Notes: generated from the letters alone by a model not told the origin. DNA of 64,000 nucleotides from Bordetella sp. FB-8 (GCF_000382185.1 NZ_KB907784.1:310001-374000); one strand, 5' to 3'. Positions 10,538 to 20,258 are shown, counted from the stretch's first letter. Translations and numbers: made by a program.

Positions 10538-11323
10538 TCAGAAAGTCTTGGTAATCGAGGCGATGACGGCAGCGCCGCCCATATATTGGCCCTGTGGGCT
10601 GGTATAGACGGTGTGGCGCGCGTTGGTTTGCACATATGCCAGCGCGGCGCTCCAGCCTTGGCCCATATCCTTGGTGGCGCCCAGCTTCCAGTCCAAGTAG
10701 GAACCGCCGCCGACGTTGCGCACGTACTGATAGCCGATGTGCGAGTTCACCGTCAGTCCCCAGACGCCCGTGTCGTAGTTGTCCGACAGATCGAAGTACT
10801 GGCTGTGCTGGCTGTTGGCCGCGCCGAACAAATTGCTGGTGGCGTACGAGTACTTGAAGGTGAGCGATTTGTAGGTCAGAGCGCCGTACAGCTCGGTGGT
10901 GTTGGGGCTGACCGTGCCGGACGGATAGTTGCCGAAGTACTGGTAGCGCAACACGCCCAGGTCGTAGCTCCAGTCACTGTTGATGCTGTTCTTGTAGCCG
11001 CCGTAGAAGTCCGTTTCCACCGGTGCGCTGATCTGGCCGTTGCTGTTGCCCAGCCAACGGATGGTCGAATCCCAGTTACCCAAGTAAAAGCCGCTCTTGT
11101 GCGTGAAATCCAGGCCGCCCGAGACAGCGGGATAGCCGGCCGACTGCATCAAGCCGCGGTAACGGTACTGGCTGGCCACACCGATGTTGGGAACCAGCGT
11201 GTAGTCCGACTGCGCAGCCTGTGAGGCCGGGGCGGTATCGTCGGCCCAGCTGGGAAAAGACAATGCGGCGAGAAAAATTCCTGCGCTCAGGCAGACAAAG
11301 CGCTTAGGGGAGAGGGGCAGCAT
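10538..11323 (-). CDS. TorF-family putative outer-membrane porin
   Basis: A 261-residue protein with a signal peptide (cleavage near FPSWADD, residues 20-25) and a beta-strand-rich body. SQYRYRGLMQSAGYPAVSGG is the N-terminal hallmark of the TorF/Gcw_chp family, and the protein ends in phenylalanine, as outer-membrane beta-barrels do. The start at 11323 has an AAGGA ribosome site; a longer upstream reading lacks a signal peptide. In related genomes this family often lies beside glnK-amtB, and here the gene has a sigma-54-like promoter, so a role in nitrogen-source uptake is inferred. The substrate is unknown. Confidence 0.85.
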   Translation of the reverse strand: MLPLSPKRFVCLSAGIFLAALSFPSWADDTAPASQAAQSDYTLVPNIGVASQYRYRGLMQSAGYPAVSGGLDFTHKSGFYLGNWDSTIRWLGNSNGQISAPVETDFYGGYKNSINSDWSYDLGVLRYQYFGNYPSGTVSPNTTELYGALTYKSLTFKYSYATSNLFGAANSQHSQYFDLSDNYDTGVWGLTVNSHIGYQYVRNVGGGSYLDWKLGATKDMGQGWSAALAYVQTNARHTVYTSPQGQYMGGAAVIASITKTF

Positions 11324-11388
11324 AGCGAGTTTTTCCTTGTCGGTCGGCAAAAACGCAAAGTGCGGAGGCACTCTGACATGGAGCTTTA

Positions 11389-11404
11389 AGCAAGTGACAT
11401 GCCA
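11389..11404 (-). promoter_or_regulatory. Sigma-54 (RpoN) -24/-12 promoter for the TorF porin
   Basis: On the minus strand the sequence is TGGCATG-N4-TTGCT, with exactly 10 bases between GG and GC, the fixed RpoN spacing. Predicted transcription start is near 11378, about 55 bases before the porin start codon. Confidence 0.65.
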
Positions 11405-11456
11405 GCTTTGCGTTGCCGCACAAAACGCAGTCGCACCCAAGCGCAGTACCGGCAAA

Positions 11457-11475
11457 TGGCGCCAAGACGGTGCCA
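11457..11475. promoter_or_regulatory. Possible NtrC-type enhancer site
   Basis: TGGCGCC-N5-GGTGCCA is a near-perfect dyad matching 9 of 12 defined bases of the NtrC consensus GCACC-N5-GGTGC type. It is centred about 88 bp upstream of the predicted sigma-54 start, a usual distance for an enhancer-binding protein. Confidence 0.45.
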
Positions 11476-11574
11476 AGCCCGGCCGAAATACGCACCTACC
11501 GCGTAGCCACTTGCACCGATATGGCACGGATCAATGCCGGCCGCGCCGAATGAACGGCCTGGGAAGCGGCGGTC

Positions 11575-13536
11575 TCAGGCGGGCCGCGGCCCATGCCTGG
11601 GCGCCTCGACACACGCGCCATCGAAACCGGCTATACGGCAGGCATCCGCCTCGCTCGGCGCGGGGCGGCCGAAGAAATAGCCCTGCGCTTGCATGCAGCC
11701 TTTCTGCATGACGCAAACCAGCTGGTCCATCGTCTCGACCCCTTCGGCCACGGTCGTGACCCCCAGGCTCTTGCCCAGGTCCGCGATGGCCTGAACCACG
11801 GCCGCGCAATCGGGCCGATCCAGCGCGTCGCGCACGAACGAGCCGTCGATCTTGATCTTGTCGAAAGGGAAAATCCGCACGTGGGCCAGCGATGAAAAGC
11901 CCGTGCCGAAATCGTCCAGCGCGATGCGCACGCCCATGGCCCGGACCTGACGCAGTTCGGCCACCACGGCGCCGTCTTCGCGCAGCAAGGCGGTCTCGGT
12001 CACCTCGATTTCCAGGCGAGGCGGCTGCAGCCCCGCCTCGGAGAGGGCTGCGACGATGGCCGGCACCAGAGTGCCTCGCCCCAGTTGCGCCGCCGAAACG
12101 TTGACGGCCACGCTCGCGCCATCGGGCCAATGCATCGCCTCGCGGCATGCCTGACGCAACACGAACCGGCCTATCTGGTCGATCAATCCGCTGCCCTCGG
12201 CGACCTGGATGAATTCTTGCGGAGACACCCAGCCGCGCCCGGGATTGTGCCAGCGCAGGAGGGCCTCCCTGGCCGTGACCTGGCGCGACGCGATATCAAC
12301 GATAGGTTGGTAGAAGACGAAGATGTCCCGTTCTTGATGCAACGCTGCCTGCAGCTGCGTCTCCAGCCGCAGGCGCTCCTGAGCGTGGTTTTCCATATCC
12401 TCCGTGAACAGGCGGTAGGTTCCTTTGCCCGCCGCTTTGGCCGCGTACAGCGCCATGTCGGCGTGCGCCAGCAGGGCCGCGGCGCTTTCGCCGCGACGCG
12501 TGGTCAGCACGCATCCGACCGATGCACCAATGCGTACCTGCGCATCCTTTTCAAGAACATAGGGAACCGAAAGCGCGTCCACCAGGCGCGCCGCCATGCC
12601 CCCGACCTGTTTCTCACTGGTATTGCGCAGGAGCGCCGCGAATTCATCCCCGCCGATCCGGCCGAGCGACATGCCCTGGGCGCGCAGGCACTGCGCATCA
12701 AGCCGCCGGGCAACCTGCCGCAGCAGCTCGTCGCCGGCATGATGGCCTCGGCCGTCGTTGATGAACTTGAACCCGTCCAGATCGATGTAGAGCAGGCCCA
12801 GCGCCCCCTCGGGGTCGGCAAGGCTGCGCTCGAGCTGTTCGAGAAACGACGCGCGGTTCGGCAGTCCCGTCAGCGCATCCTGGTGCGCCAGCCTGTGTAT
12901 GCGCTCCTCGGCCCGAAGCCCGTCTACCATGTCGATGAATGCACGATAATTGCGGAAAACCAGGATCATGAACATGATCGAGGCCAACACCATATTGAGG
13001 GCCACGGCGATCAGCGTCAGGCTACCCGTCGAGGCAAAAAAGCCGGCGAATTCCAGGTTCACGATGGCGATCATGATGAACGCAGCCGATCTCAACTGCC
13101 TCAGGCTGAAAACGTAACCCATGGTGGTAATCGCCACGTAAAAAACCACGTGTGCTTGGGCATAGGCGCCGCCGTAGGGAAAAAGGCATAGCGCCCAGGC
13201 CGTGAATACGGCGGCCACGGGAGCGGACAGCCAGTTCGCGCGTACGACCATCCTACTTGCCGTCAAGACGGTGGGGGCCGTCCAGCGCGTCCTGCACCAA
13301 TGCAGGATCCGCGTGGCGCTTCCCAGGGTAAGCAGCGCCGGCGCGGCTATCGTCAGCCACCACGGCGCATACGCCATGTGAGTCGCCGCCACCATCCAGG
13401 TGCTCGATATGAAGATCAGATGCATCACCGGAAGCTGCTGGGCAAGCGCCCGATACTGCGCCATCACGACATCGGCGCGATCCAGCGGGACGGTGACGAG
13501 GCCGACCGCACCCGCCAGCAATTTTCTCGGTGTCAT
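11575..13536 (-). CDS. Membrane GGDEF/EAL cyclic-di-GMP protein
   Basis: A 653-residue protein: several N-terminal helices (about 37-215), GGDEF domain with RIGGDEFAALL (about 225-380) and EAL domain (about 400-640). The EAL catalytic set is present: EALLRW, NVSAAQL, EIEVTET, DDFGTGFSS, KIDGSFV, AEGVET and QGYFFGRP. Both catalytic motifs are canonical, so it could make or degrade c-di-GMP; the EAL domain looks fully competent. The helices do not match a sensor family that I recognise. It is transcribed alone, between the porin promoter region and icd. Confidence 0.93.
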   Translation of the reverse strand: MTPRKLLAGAVGLVTVPLDRADVVMAQYRALAQQLPVMHLIFISSTWMVAATHMAYAPWWLTIAAPALLTLGSATRILHWCRTRWTAPTVLTASRMVVRANWLSAPVAAVFTAWALCLFPYGGAYAQAHVVFYVAITTMGYVFSLRQLRSAAFIMIAIVNLEFAGFFASTGSLTLIAVALNMVLASIMFMILVFRNYRAFIDMVDGLRAEERIHRLAHQDALTGLPNRASFLEQLERSLADPEGALGLLYIDLDGFKFINDGRGHHAGDELLRQVARRLDAQCLRAQGMSLGRIGGDEFAALLRNTSEKQVGGMAARLVDALSVPYVLEKDAQVRIGASVGCVLTTRRGESAAALLAHADMALYAAKAAGKGTYRLFTEDMENHAQERLRLETQLQAALHQERDIFVFYQPIVDIASRQVTAREALLRWHNPGRGWVSPQEFIQVAEGSGLIDQIGRFVLRQACREAMHWPDGASVAVNVSAAQLGRGTLVPAIVAALSEAGLQPPRLEIEVTETALLREDGAVVAELRQVRAMGVRIALDDFGTGFSSLAHVRIFPFDKIKIDGSFVRDALDRPDCAAVVQAIADLGKSLGVTTVAEGVETMDQLVCVMQKGCMQAQGYFFGRPAPSEADACRIAGFDGACVEAPRHGPRPA

Positions 13537-13573
13537 GGCTCCGTGTCTTGGACCTTGCGGGCGCGGCGACGGC

Positions 13574-14827
13574 CTACATATTGGCGATCATCGCCCGGCC
13601 GAAGCCCGAGCACGACACTTGCTCGGCACCCGGTATCAGGCGGGCAAAGTCGTAGGTGACCTTCTTGGCCAGGATGTTTTTTTCCATGCTGCTGATAATG
13701 AGATCCGCCGCTTCCAGCCAGCCCATGTGACGCAGCATCATCTCGGCCGCGAGAATCTGAGAACCCGGATTGACGTAGTCCTTGCCCGCGTATTTGCGGG
13801 CCGGACCGTGCGTGACCTCGAACACCGCCACCGAACCGGACATATTGGCGCTGGGCGCAATGCCGTGCCCGCCCACCTGAGCCGCCACGGCGTCGGAGAT
13901 GTAGTCGCCGGTCAGGTTCATGGTGGCGATCACGTCGAACTCGCTCGGACGCAGCAGCACGCGCTGCATGAATGCATCGGTCAGCACGTCCTTGACGATG
14001 ACGTCGCGGCCCGTGCGCGGGTTCCTGATGCGGCACATGGGTCCCTTGTCGATCAGGCGTGCGCCGAATTCATCGACCGCCAGGGCATAGCCCCAGTCGC
14101 GGAAGCTGCCTTCGGTGAATTTCATGATGTTGCCCTTGTGCACCAGCGTCACCGAATTGCGATCGTGGTCGATCGCGTATTGAATGGCCTGGCGCACCAG
14201 GCGCTCCGAGCCATCGCGCGAGATGGGCTTGATACCGACCGCCGAGGTGTCGGGAAAGCGCAGTTTCGCGCCCAATTCGTTCTGCAGCAGCGCGATGAGG
14301 CGCTTGGCTTCATCGGACTGCGCCGCGTATTCGATGCCGGCGTAGATGTCCTCGGAGTTCTCGCGGAACACGACGATGTCGGTCTTTTCCGGTTCGCGCA
14401 CCGGCGAGGGCACGCCCTTGATGTAGCGCACCGGCCGCAGGCACACGTACAGATCGAGCTTCTGGCGCAGCGCCACGCTCAGGGAGCGGATCCCGCCCCC
14501 CACTGGGGTGGTCAGCGAACCCTTGATCGCCACGGCGTATTCGCGGATGGCGTCCAGGGTCTCGTCGGGCAGCCAGTTGTCCGTGCCGTAGACCTGCGTG
14601 GCCTTCTCGCCCGCATAGACTTCCATCCAGTGGATCCTGCGCTTGCCGTCATAGGCTTTGTCCACCGCGGCATCGACCACCGCGCGCATCACGGGGCTGA
14701 TGTCCACGCCCACGCCGTCGCCCTGTATGTAGGGAATCACGACCTGGTCCGGCACCACGAGCGACTGGTCGGCGTTGACGGTGATCTTCTGGCCCTCGGC
14801 GGGGACCTTGATGTACTGGTACGGCAT
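13574..14827 (-). CDS. icd: NADP-dependent isocitrate dehydrogenase
   Basis: The TCA-cycle enzyme converting isocitrate to 2-oxoglutarate. At 417 residues it matches E. coli Icd length. The substrate loop [21 protein letters not shown] holds the serine phosphorylated by AceK in enterics. [19 protein letters not shown] and [18 protein letters not shown] motifs are present, as are the NADP-specificity residues (KY in [14 protein letters not shown] and R in VTYDFARL). The nucleotide loop reads [10 protein letters not shown] where enterics have THGTAPKYAG, a small deviation beside the cofactor site. It is divergent from the DUF1841 gene. Confidence 0.95.
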   Translation of the reverse strand: MPYQYIKVPAEGQKITVNADQSLVVPDQVVIPYIQGDGVGVDISPVMRAVVDAAVDKAYDGKRRIHWMEVYAGEKATQVYGTDNWLPDETLDAIREYAVAIKGSLTTPVGGGIRSLSVALRQKLDLYVCLRPVRYIKGVPSPVREPEKTDIVVFRENSEDIYAGIEYAAQSDEAKRLIALLQNELGAKLRFPDTSAVGIKPISRDGSERLVRQAIQYAIDHDRNSVTLVHKGNIMKFTEGSFRDWGYALAVDEFGARLIDKGPMCRIRNPRTGRDVIVKDVLTDAFMQRVLLRPSEFDVIATMNLTGDYISDAVAAQVGGHGIAPSANMSGSVAVFEVTHGPARKYAGKDYVNPGSQILAAEMMLRHMGWLEAADLIISSMEKNILAKKVTYDFARLIPGAEQVSCSGFGRAMIANM

Positions 14828-14892
14828 GAGGCTGGCTCCGGTGGAATCGGCGGCAATTCTATAGAATACAGCCTGTAACGCAGGACTTCCCC

Positions 14893-15318
14893 ATGTTCAA
14901 TCCTTCACGCGAGCAAGTTCGCGAATTTTTCGTCGAGACCTGGCGCAAGCACCGGGCCAACGAGGTGCTGACCCCGCTGGAATCGATGGCGCTGGACTGG
15001 GTGATCGAACACCCCGAATACCACGCCGATCTCGAAAACCCCGAGGCCGGCCAAGCCGATTATCCGGTCGAGAAAGGGCGCACCAATCCGTTTCTACACC
15101 TGTCGATGCATCTGGCCATCGCCGAGCAGCTGTCCATCGACCACCCGCGCGGCATACGCGCCGCCTATCAAAAGCTGGTCAACCGCGGCGACGCGCATCA
15201 TGCCGCGCACGAGATCATGGAATGCCTGGGCCAGGTCGTGTGGGAAGCCCAGCGCCTGGGCACGCCGCTGGACAGCGAAGCGTATATCGAATTGATCCGT
15301 CAGCGCACCGGACGCTGA
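14893..15318 (+). CDS. DUF1841 family protein
   Basis: A 141-residue cytosolic protein starting [13 protein letters not shown] and rich in histidine-containing helices: [13 protein letters not shown] and [15 protein letters not shown]. These are the conserved core of DUF1841, found across beta- and gammaproteobacteria. The function is not known to me; the clustered His/Glu residues suggest a metal site. It is followed 11 bp later by the kch-type channel gene. Confidence 0.88.
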   Translation: MFNPSREQVREFFVETWRKHRANEVLTPLESMALDWVIEHPEYHADLENPEAGQADYPVEKGRTNPFLHLSMHLAIAEQLSIDHPRGIRAAYQKLVNRGDAHHAAHEIMECLGQVVWEAQRLGTPLDSEAYIELIRQRTGR

Positions 15319-15329
15319 ACCCCGCGGCA

Positions 15330-16595
15330 ATGAGCGAATTGAGCCATCGCGCAGCCTTCAGTAAGCGCTTCGCGCTCGGTTTTTCGGGCCGCGCGCGAAT
15401 GATATGGACGCGCCTCTACCGCAGCCTGCGGATGCGGTCATGGTTCCCGCACGTTCCGCTGGCTCTGGCCGTCGGTTTGGCCGGCTTCGTGCAGGTCTGG
15501 CCGTCGCAGGGGTCGTTGCGCGAGGCTGCCTCTTTCTTCGCGGCGCCCCGGGAGGTAAGCGACCTGTCCCGCGGTTTCAACGCGCTGGCGATCCATGGCG
15601 TATCGCAGGATCTGGTCGGCGGCCTGCTGATAATGCTTTCGCTGGGCCTGCTGCTGCACTCGCGGCTGGCGTGGGTGCTGACGCTGCTGATGACGGCCGC
15701 CACGGTCGGGCTGCAGTTCATGCCGCACGCCCAACCGCTGCCGGCCGTCACTGCCTATAGCGGCGTCTTGCTGGTCCTGCTGATCCTGGCCTATGGCAGC
15801 TTTCAGCGCGCCAGCCTCGCCACCGGCACGCTGTTCGCGCTGATCGGCGTCCTACTGACCGTGGGCTACGGCGTGCTCGGCAGCTACACGCTCGGCCATG
15901 AATTCGCGCCGCCAATAGCCGACTTCGATTCGGCGCTCTACTTCACCGTGGTCACCATGTCGACCGTGGGCTACGGCGACATCGTCCCGCATACGGCACA
16001 CGCCAGGCTGTTCACGGCCTCGCTGATCATACTGGGGCTTGTGGTTTTTGCCACGTCGCTGACCGCGATCGCCGGGCCGCTGATTAATCAGCGCATGATG
16101 AACTTGCTGCAACCCAGGAAGAAAAAGATGAAGCGCACCGACCACATCATCGTAATCGGCAACACCGCCCTGGCGCGCAGCACCGTCAAGGCCTTGACCG
16201 CTCGGGGCCTGCACGTCACCGCGATCTGGCAGGCGCGTGCATCGGAGGGGGTGCAAGAGCCCGAGGATCTCGTGATCGGCGACGCCAGCGACAACAAAGT
16301 GCTGGAGAGCGCCGGAATCGCCAATGCCCGGGCGGTGCTGGCCCTGGGCGCGGACGATTCGGACAATGCCTTCGCGACGCTCGCCGCCAAGGATGCCAAT
16401 GCCCAGGTGCGCACCGTGCTCGCGGTCAGCGATGCCCGCAGCATGAGCCGGGTTCGCCACGTCCGGCCGGATGCCGTTCTTGCGCTGCCTGCCATCGGCG
16501 GTGAACTCCTGGCCATGGTGCTCAGCGGAGAAGAAATCAATCTCGACGAACTGCTGGGGCAGCTTCTGAAGCTCGGCGACGCCGAGAGCGCATGA
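15330..16595 (+). CDS. kch: Voltage-gated-type potassium channel with RCK domain (Kch)
   Basis: A 421-residue homologue of E. coli Kch (417 aa), similar throughout. It has six membrane helices (about 30-265), selectivity filter TVGYGD at residues 212-217, then an RCK/TrkA-N domain starting RTDHIIVIGNTALARSTVKAL and ending EEINLDELLGQLLKLG, as in Kch. The start MSELSHRA at 15330 follows the DUF1841 stop closely; its ribosome site is poor. An internal ATG at 16128 (Met267), at the membrane/RCK junction, has an AGGAAG Shine-Dalgarno six bases before it, so a separate soluble RCK product is likely. Confidence 0.93.
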   Translation: MSELSHRAAFSKRFALGFSGRARMIWTRLYRSLRMRSWFPHVPLALAVGLAGFVQVWPSQGSLREAASFFAAPREVSDLSRGFNALAIHGVSQDLVGGLLIMLSLGLLLHSRLAWVLTLLMTAATVGLQFMPHAQPLPAVTAYSGVLLVLLILAYGSFQRASLATGTLFALIGVLLTVGYGVLGSYTLGHEFAPPIADFDSALYFTVVTMSTVGYGDIVPHTAHARLFTASLIILGLVVFATSLTAIAGPLINQRMMNLLQPRKKKMKRTDHIIVIGNTALARSTVKALTARGLHVTAIWQARASEGVQEPEDLVIGDASDNKVLESAGIANARAVLALGADDSDNAFATLAAKDANAQVRTVLAVSDARSMSRVRHVRPDAVLALPAIGGELLAMVLSGEEINLDELLGQLLKLGDAESA

Positions 16596-16614
16596 CGGGC
16601 GGTGGCATCTCGAT

Positions 16615-17448
16615 CTAGGGTTCGATAGGCGCGAACGGCCGGTAATCGACATGCGCGCCGCGCACGACAATCGCCGTGGCCTCCGGCACCTGGGCCCAGG
16701 CCTGCGGCAGGTCGACGAGCGGTTCGGAGACGATCAGGTATGCATCGTCGCCTGCGGCCGCGATCTGCGAATCGTCGGGATAGAGTTCATAGAAATGCCT
16801 GAACGCGGTGCTGTGGTACAGGGAGGCGGACTTGCCTTCACTCGAATAGCGCACAGCCACCAGTTGCTCGCCATCGCTGGCGCACACGGTCATTCTGACC
16901 GGATGCGCGATCCCGTACCCGCGCGCGGTGGCCTCGATGAAGCCGACCATGCGCGCCAGCGCCGGCACCGGATCGAACTCCAGCCCGAAGGTCATGGCCA
17001 GGTGGAACATCGCTTCCGAATCCGTGGAGCCTTCCAAAGAATTGAAGCGCTGCGGGTCGATGGCCACGAGCAGATCGCGGCGCACGAGCGGAAAGCTGTC
17101 GATCAATCCGTTGTGCACGAACATCCAGCGCCCGTGGCGAAACGGATGGCAGTTGGTTTGCTGCACCGGCGTATGCGTGGCCGCGCGGATGTGCGCCAGG
17201 AACATGGGCGCCGACACGGCGCGGGCCAGTTCGCGCAGGTTGTGGTCGTTCCAGGCCGGCTGGACGCTGCGATAGCGATAAGGATGATCGGACGGCCGCT
17301 GGTACCAGCCGATGCCAAAGCCATCGCCGTTGGTGGTCGTCGCGCCGAGCCTGGAGTGCAGACTTTGGTCGATCAAGGAATGATGCGCGCGAAACAGCAG
17401 CGTTTCCAGGTGGACGGGGTTGCCCGTATAGGCCAGCCAGCGACACAT
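16615..17448 (-). CDS. Class II glutamine amidotransferase
   Basis: A 277-residue N-terminal-nucleophile enzyme of the YafJ/EgtC-like group. It starts MCRWLAYTGNP with catalytic Cys2 exposed after Met removal. Further family blocks are LGATTTNGDGFGIGWY, FLAHIRAATHTPVQQTNCHPF, FVHNGLIDSF and EGSTDSEAMFHLAM. The start at 17448 is fixed by the need for Cys2 and by an AGGAGG ribosome site. The amide acceptor is unknown. It is divergent from the moxR gene. Confidence 0.9.
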   Translation of the reverse strand: MCRWLAYTGNPVHLETLLFRAHHSLIDQSLHSRLGATTTNGDGFGIGWYQRPSDHPYRYRSVQPAWNDHNLRELARAVSAPMFLAHIRAATHTPVQQTNCHPFRHGRWMFVHNGLIDSFPLVRRDLLVAIDPQRFNSLEGSTDSEAMFHLAMTFGLEFDPVPALARMVGFIEATARGYGIAHPVRMTVCASDGEQLVAVRYSSEGKSASLYHSTAFRHFYELYPDDSQIAAAGDDAYLIVSEPLVDLPQAWAQVPEATAIVVRGAHVDYRPFAPIEP

Positions 17449-17530
17449 GATGCCCTCCTTTGCGCCAGGCAACAGGCGCCCAAGGCACGGGCGCTATGAT
17501 AGGCGCAAACCTTTGACATCGCACCCATCC

Positions 17531-18397
17531 ATGCAGAACACGTCCTCCGCACCCCGCTTCGAAGGCACCGACCGCTACGTCGCCACCGACGATCTCAAAC
17601 TGGCCGTGAACGCGGCCCTGACATTGCAGCGCCCGCTACTCATCAAGGGCGAACCCGGCACCGGCAAGACCATGCTGGCCGAGGAAGTGGCTCGCGCGCT
17701 GGACCGGCCGCTGCTGCAGTGGCACATCAAGTCCACCACCAAGGCGCAGCAGGGCCTGTACGAATACGACGCCGTCTCGCGGCTGCGCGATTCGCAGCTG
17801 GGCGATGAAAAAGTGCGCGACATCCGCAACTACATTGTGCAGGGCACGCTGTGGCAGGCCTTCGAATCGGAACGGCCGGTCGTCGTGCTGATCGACGAAA
17901 TCGACAAGGCCGATATCGAATTTCCCAACGACCTGCTGCGCGAAATCGACCGCATGGAATTCCACGTCTACGAGACGCGCCAGACCGTGCAGGCCAGGCA
18001 CCGCCCGCTGCTGATCATCACGTCGAACAATGAGAAAGATCTGCCCGACGCCTTCCTGCGCCGCTGCTTTTTTCACTATATCCGCTTCCCCGACCGCGAA
18101 ACAATGCGCGACATCGTCGCGGTGCACTACCCCGACCTCAAGGCCGACGTGCTGCGCGCCGCGCTCGACACCTTTTTTGCCCTGCGCGAGGCGCCTGGGC
18201 TGAAGAAAAAACCCTCGACCTCGGAGCTGCTGGACTGGCTGCGCCTGCTGCTGGCCGAAGGTGCCAGCGCCCAGCAGATCGACGCCCACGCGGCGGCGGC
18301 CGTGCCCATGCTGGCCGGCGCCCTGCTCAAGAACGAGCAGGACATGCAACTGCTCGACCGCCTGGCCGCCATGACGCGCAACACGCAGCGGCGCTGA
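17531..18397 (+). CDS. MoxR-family AAA+ ATPase
   Basis: A 288-residue AAA+ chaperone-like ATPase. Walker A GEPGTGKTML is at about residues 40-49, Walker B VVLIDEIDKAD at about 118-128, sensor 1 in IITSNNEKDLPDAFLRRC, and a C-terminal lid. MoxR ATPases insert cofactors or mature partner enzymes together with VWA proteins; the VWA gene lies 63 bp downstream. The target enzyme is not encoded nearby. Start MQNTSSAPRF at 17531 is chosen as the first ATG ahead of the conserved core. Confidence 0.92.
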   Translation: MQNTSSAPRFEGTDRYVATDDLKLAVNAALTLQRPLLIKGEPGTGKTMLAEEVARALDRPLLQWHIKSTTKAQQGLYEYDAVSRLRDSQLGDEKVRDIRNYIVQGTLWQAFESERPVVVLIDEIDKADIEFPNDLLREIDRMEFHVYETRQTVQARHRPLLIITSNNEKDLPDAFLRRCFFHYIRFPDRETMRDIVAVHYPDLKADVLRAALDTFFALREAPGLKKKPSTSELLDWLRLLLAEGASAQQIDAHAAAAVPMLAGALLKNEQDMQLLDRLAAMTRNTQRR

Positions 18398-18460
18398 GCC
18401 AAAGGCGCGACATGGCGACCTCCTCGTTCGCTGCCCACCTCGCAGCCCGGCGTCACTGAC

Positions 18461-19636
18461 ATGCTGACCGACTTCTTCTACCACCTGCGCGCGCATCGCT
18501 TGCCGGTGTCGGTGCAGGAGTACCTGACGCTCCTGGATGCCCTGCGCGCCGATCGGCTCATGGCGCCCACGCTGGACGATTTCTACTTCCTGGCGCGCGC
18601 CGCCCTGATCAAGGACGAGACGCTCTACGACCGTTACGACCAGGCCTTCGGCGCCTACTACCGCGGCATCGTGGCCAAGCTGCCACCCGATAAGGAAATC
18701 CCGCTGGACTGGCTCATCAAGCAATTCGAAAAAAGCCTTACACCCGAGGAAAAGGCCGCCATCGAAAAGCACGGCTGGGACAAGCTCATGGAACTCTTCA
18801 AAGAGCGCCTGCAAGAGCAGAAAGAGCGCCACGCCGGCGGCAGCAAGTGGGTCGGCACGGGCGGCACCTCGCCTTTCGGCAACGGCGGCTACCACCCCGA
18901 AGGCATCCGCGTGGGCGGCCAGTCGGCCGGCAACCGCACGGCGGTGAAAGTGTGGGACATGCGCCAGTTTCGCGATTACGACGATCAGGTCGAACTGGGC
19001 ACGCGCAATTTCAAGGTGGCGCTGCGCCGCCTGCGGCGCTTCGCGCGCGAAGGCGGCGAGCTGGAGCTGGACCTGGACGACACCATCGCCAGCACGGCCC
19101 GCAACGCGGGCTGGCTGGACCTGCGCCTGGTGCCCGAGCGGCACAACAGCGTGAAGGTGCTGATGCTGCTGGACGTGGGCGGCAGCATGGACGATCACAT
19201 CGCGCGGGTGGAAGAACTGTTCTCCGCCGCGCGCAGCGAGTTCCGCAACCTGGAGGTCTATTACTTCCACAATTGCCCCTACGAGAGCCTGTGGCAGAGC
19301 AACCTCCGCAGGCGCGAAGAACGCTTCGACACCTGGGACATCCTGCGACGCTACAACGCCGATTGGCGGCTCATCATCGTGGGCGACGCCACGATGAGCC
19401 CCTACGAGATCCTGCAGCCGGGCGGCAGCGTCGAATACAACAACAAGGAAGCCGGCGCAGTCTGGATGCGCAGGCTGCTCGATGCCTGGCCGAAATCGGT
19501 GTGGCTCAATCCGGAGCCGTCGAACTCCTGGCAGTACCGCCAGTCGATCGCGCTGATGCACGACATCATGCAAGGCCGGATGTATCCAGTCACGGTGGCG
19601 GGCCTGGAGCAGGCCATGCGCCTGCTGTCCAAGTAA
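18461..19636 (+). CDS. VWA-domain protein (CoxE-like), partner of MoxR
   Basis: A 391-residue protein with an N-terminal helical region (MLTDFFYHLRAHRLPVSVQE), a central glycine-rich linker (about 128-150: GGSKWVGTGGTSPFGNGGYH) and a C-terminal VWA-like domain. The MIDAS motif is LLDVGGSMDDH, with glycine in place of the first serine of DxSxS; as far as I recall this is normal for the subfamily. It likely works with the MoxR ATPase immediately upstream as a metal-dependent adaptor. TM segments are absent, so it is cytosolic. Confidence 0.9.
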   Translation: MLTDFFYHLRAHRLPVSVQEYLTLLDALRADRLMAPTLDDFYFLARAALIKDETLYDRYDQAFGAYYRGIVAKLPPDKEIPLDWLIKQFEKSLTPEEKAAIEKHGWDKLMELFKERLQEQKERHAGGSKWVGTGGTSPFGNGGYHPEGIRVGGQSAGNRTAVKVWDMRQFRDYDDQVELGTRNFKVALRRLRRFAREGGELELDLDDTIASTARNAGWLDLRLVPERHNSVKVLMLLDVGGSMDDHIARVEELFSAARSEFRNLEVYYFHNCPYESLWQSNLRRREERFDTWDILRRYNADWRLIIVGDATMSPYEILQPGGSVEYNNKEAGAVWMRRLLDAWPKSVWLNPEPSNSWQYRQSIALMHDIMQGRMYPVTVAGLEQAMRLLSK

Positions 19637-19654
19637 AGCGCACGCGCCCCGCGC

Positions 19655-20206
19655 TCAGCCATCCACCGGATTGGCCGGCGTGGACAGCGTGAGCTGGTAG
19701 AACGCCACATCCAGCCACCGGCCGAACTTGAAGCCGGCCTGGGTGATCGTTCCCGAATGCACGAAACCCAGCTTGCGGTGCAGGGCGATGCTGCCTTCGT
19801 TGGCGGCGTCGATGGCGCCGATGATCAGGTGCACCGGGTTCGCCTGGGCGCGCTCGATTAAAAGACGCAGCAAGGTCTCGCCCAACCCCAGCCCGCGGAA
19901 ACGCTTCTGCACGTAGATGGAATGCTCGACCGAATACTTGTAGGCCGGATAGGCGCGGAAAGTACCGTAGCTGGCAAAGCCCATCAGCGCGCCGTCCGCG
20001 CTCTCGATGCCTATCACCGGAAAATTGCCTGCCGCCTTGGCCTGGAACCAGGACGTCATGTTTTCCATGGAACGCGCCTTGTAGTCATACAAGGCGGTCG
20101 AGGTGAGAATGGCGTCGTTCAGGATGGCCAGGATGGCCTGGGCATGGCGCTCGAACGTACATTCGACGATGCTGGCGCCGGCGGGAAGAGAAATAGTCGT
20201 ATCCAT
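19655..20206 (-). CDS. GNAT N-acetyltransferase (phosphinothricin/L-amino acid acetyltransferase type)
   Basis: A 183-residue acetyl-CoA-dependent enzyme of the PAT/MnaT group. Visible blocks are ILNDAILTSTALYDYKARS, FASYGTFRAYPAYKYSVEHS, the acetyl-CoA loop RFRGLGLGETLLRLLIERA and HRKLGFVHSGTITQAGFKFG. Known members acetylate methionine derivatives or phosphinothricin. MDTTISLPAG at 20206 is used as start; the longer reading from 20239 adds a non-homologous stretch. It is divergent from the carboxymuconolactone-type gene across a nested palindrome. Confidence 0.88.
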   Translation of the reverse strand: MDTTISLPAGASIVECTFERHAQAILAILNDAILTSTALYDYKARSMENMTSWFQAKAAGNFPVIGIESADGALMGFASYGTFRAYPAYKYSVEHSIYVQKRFRGLGLGETLLRLLIERAQANPVHLIIGAIDAANEGSIALHRKLGFVHSGTITQAGFKFGRWLDVAFYQLTLSTPANPVDG

Positions 20207-20258
20207 GCCGCAATTGTATAGCCCGGCCTGAACGGGCAAGACCCGCAGCGATCAGGCC

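Noticed and set aside
18461..19636. VWA protein as inactive because its MIDAS has glycine for the first serine
   Set aside because: The DVGGSM form appears to be standard in this MoxR-linked subfamily, so it is not evidence of decay.
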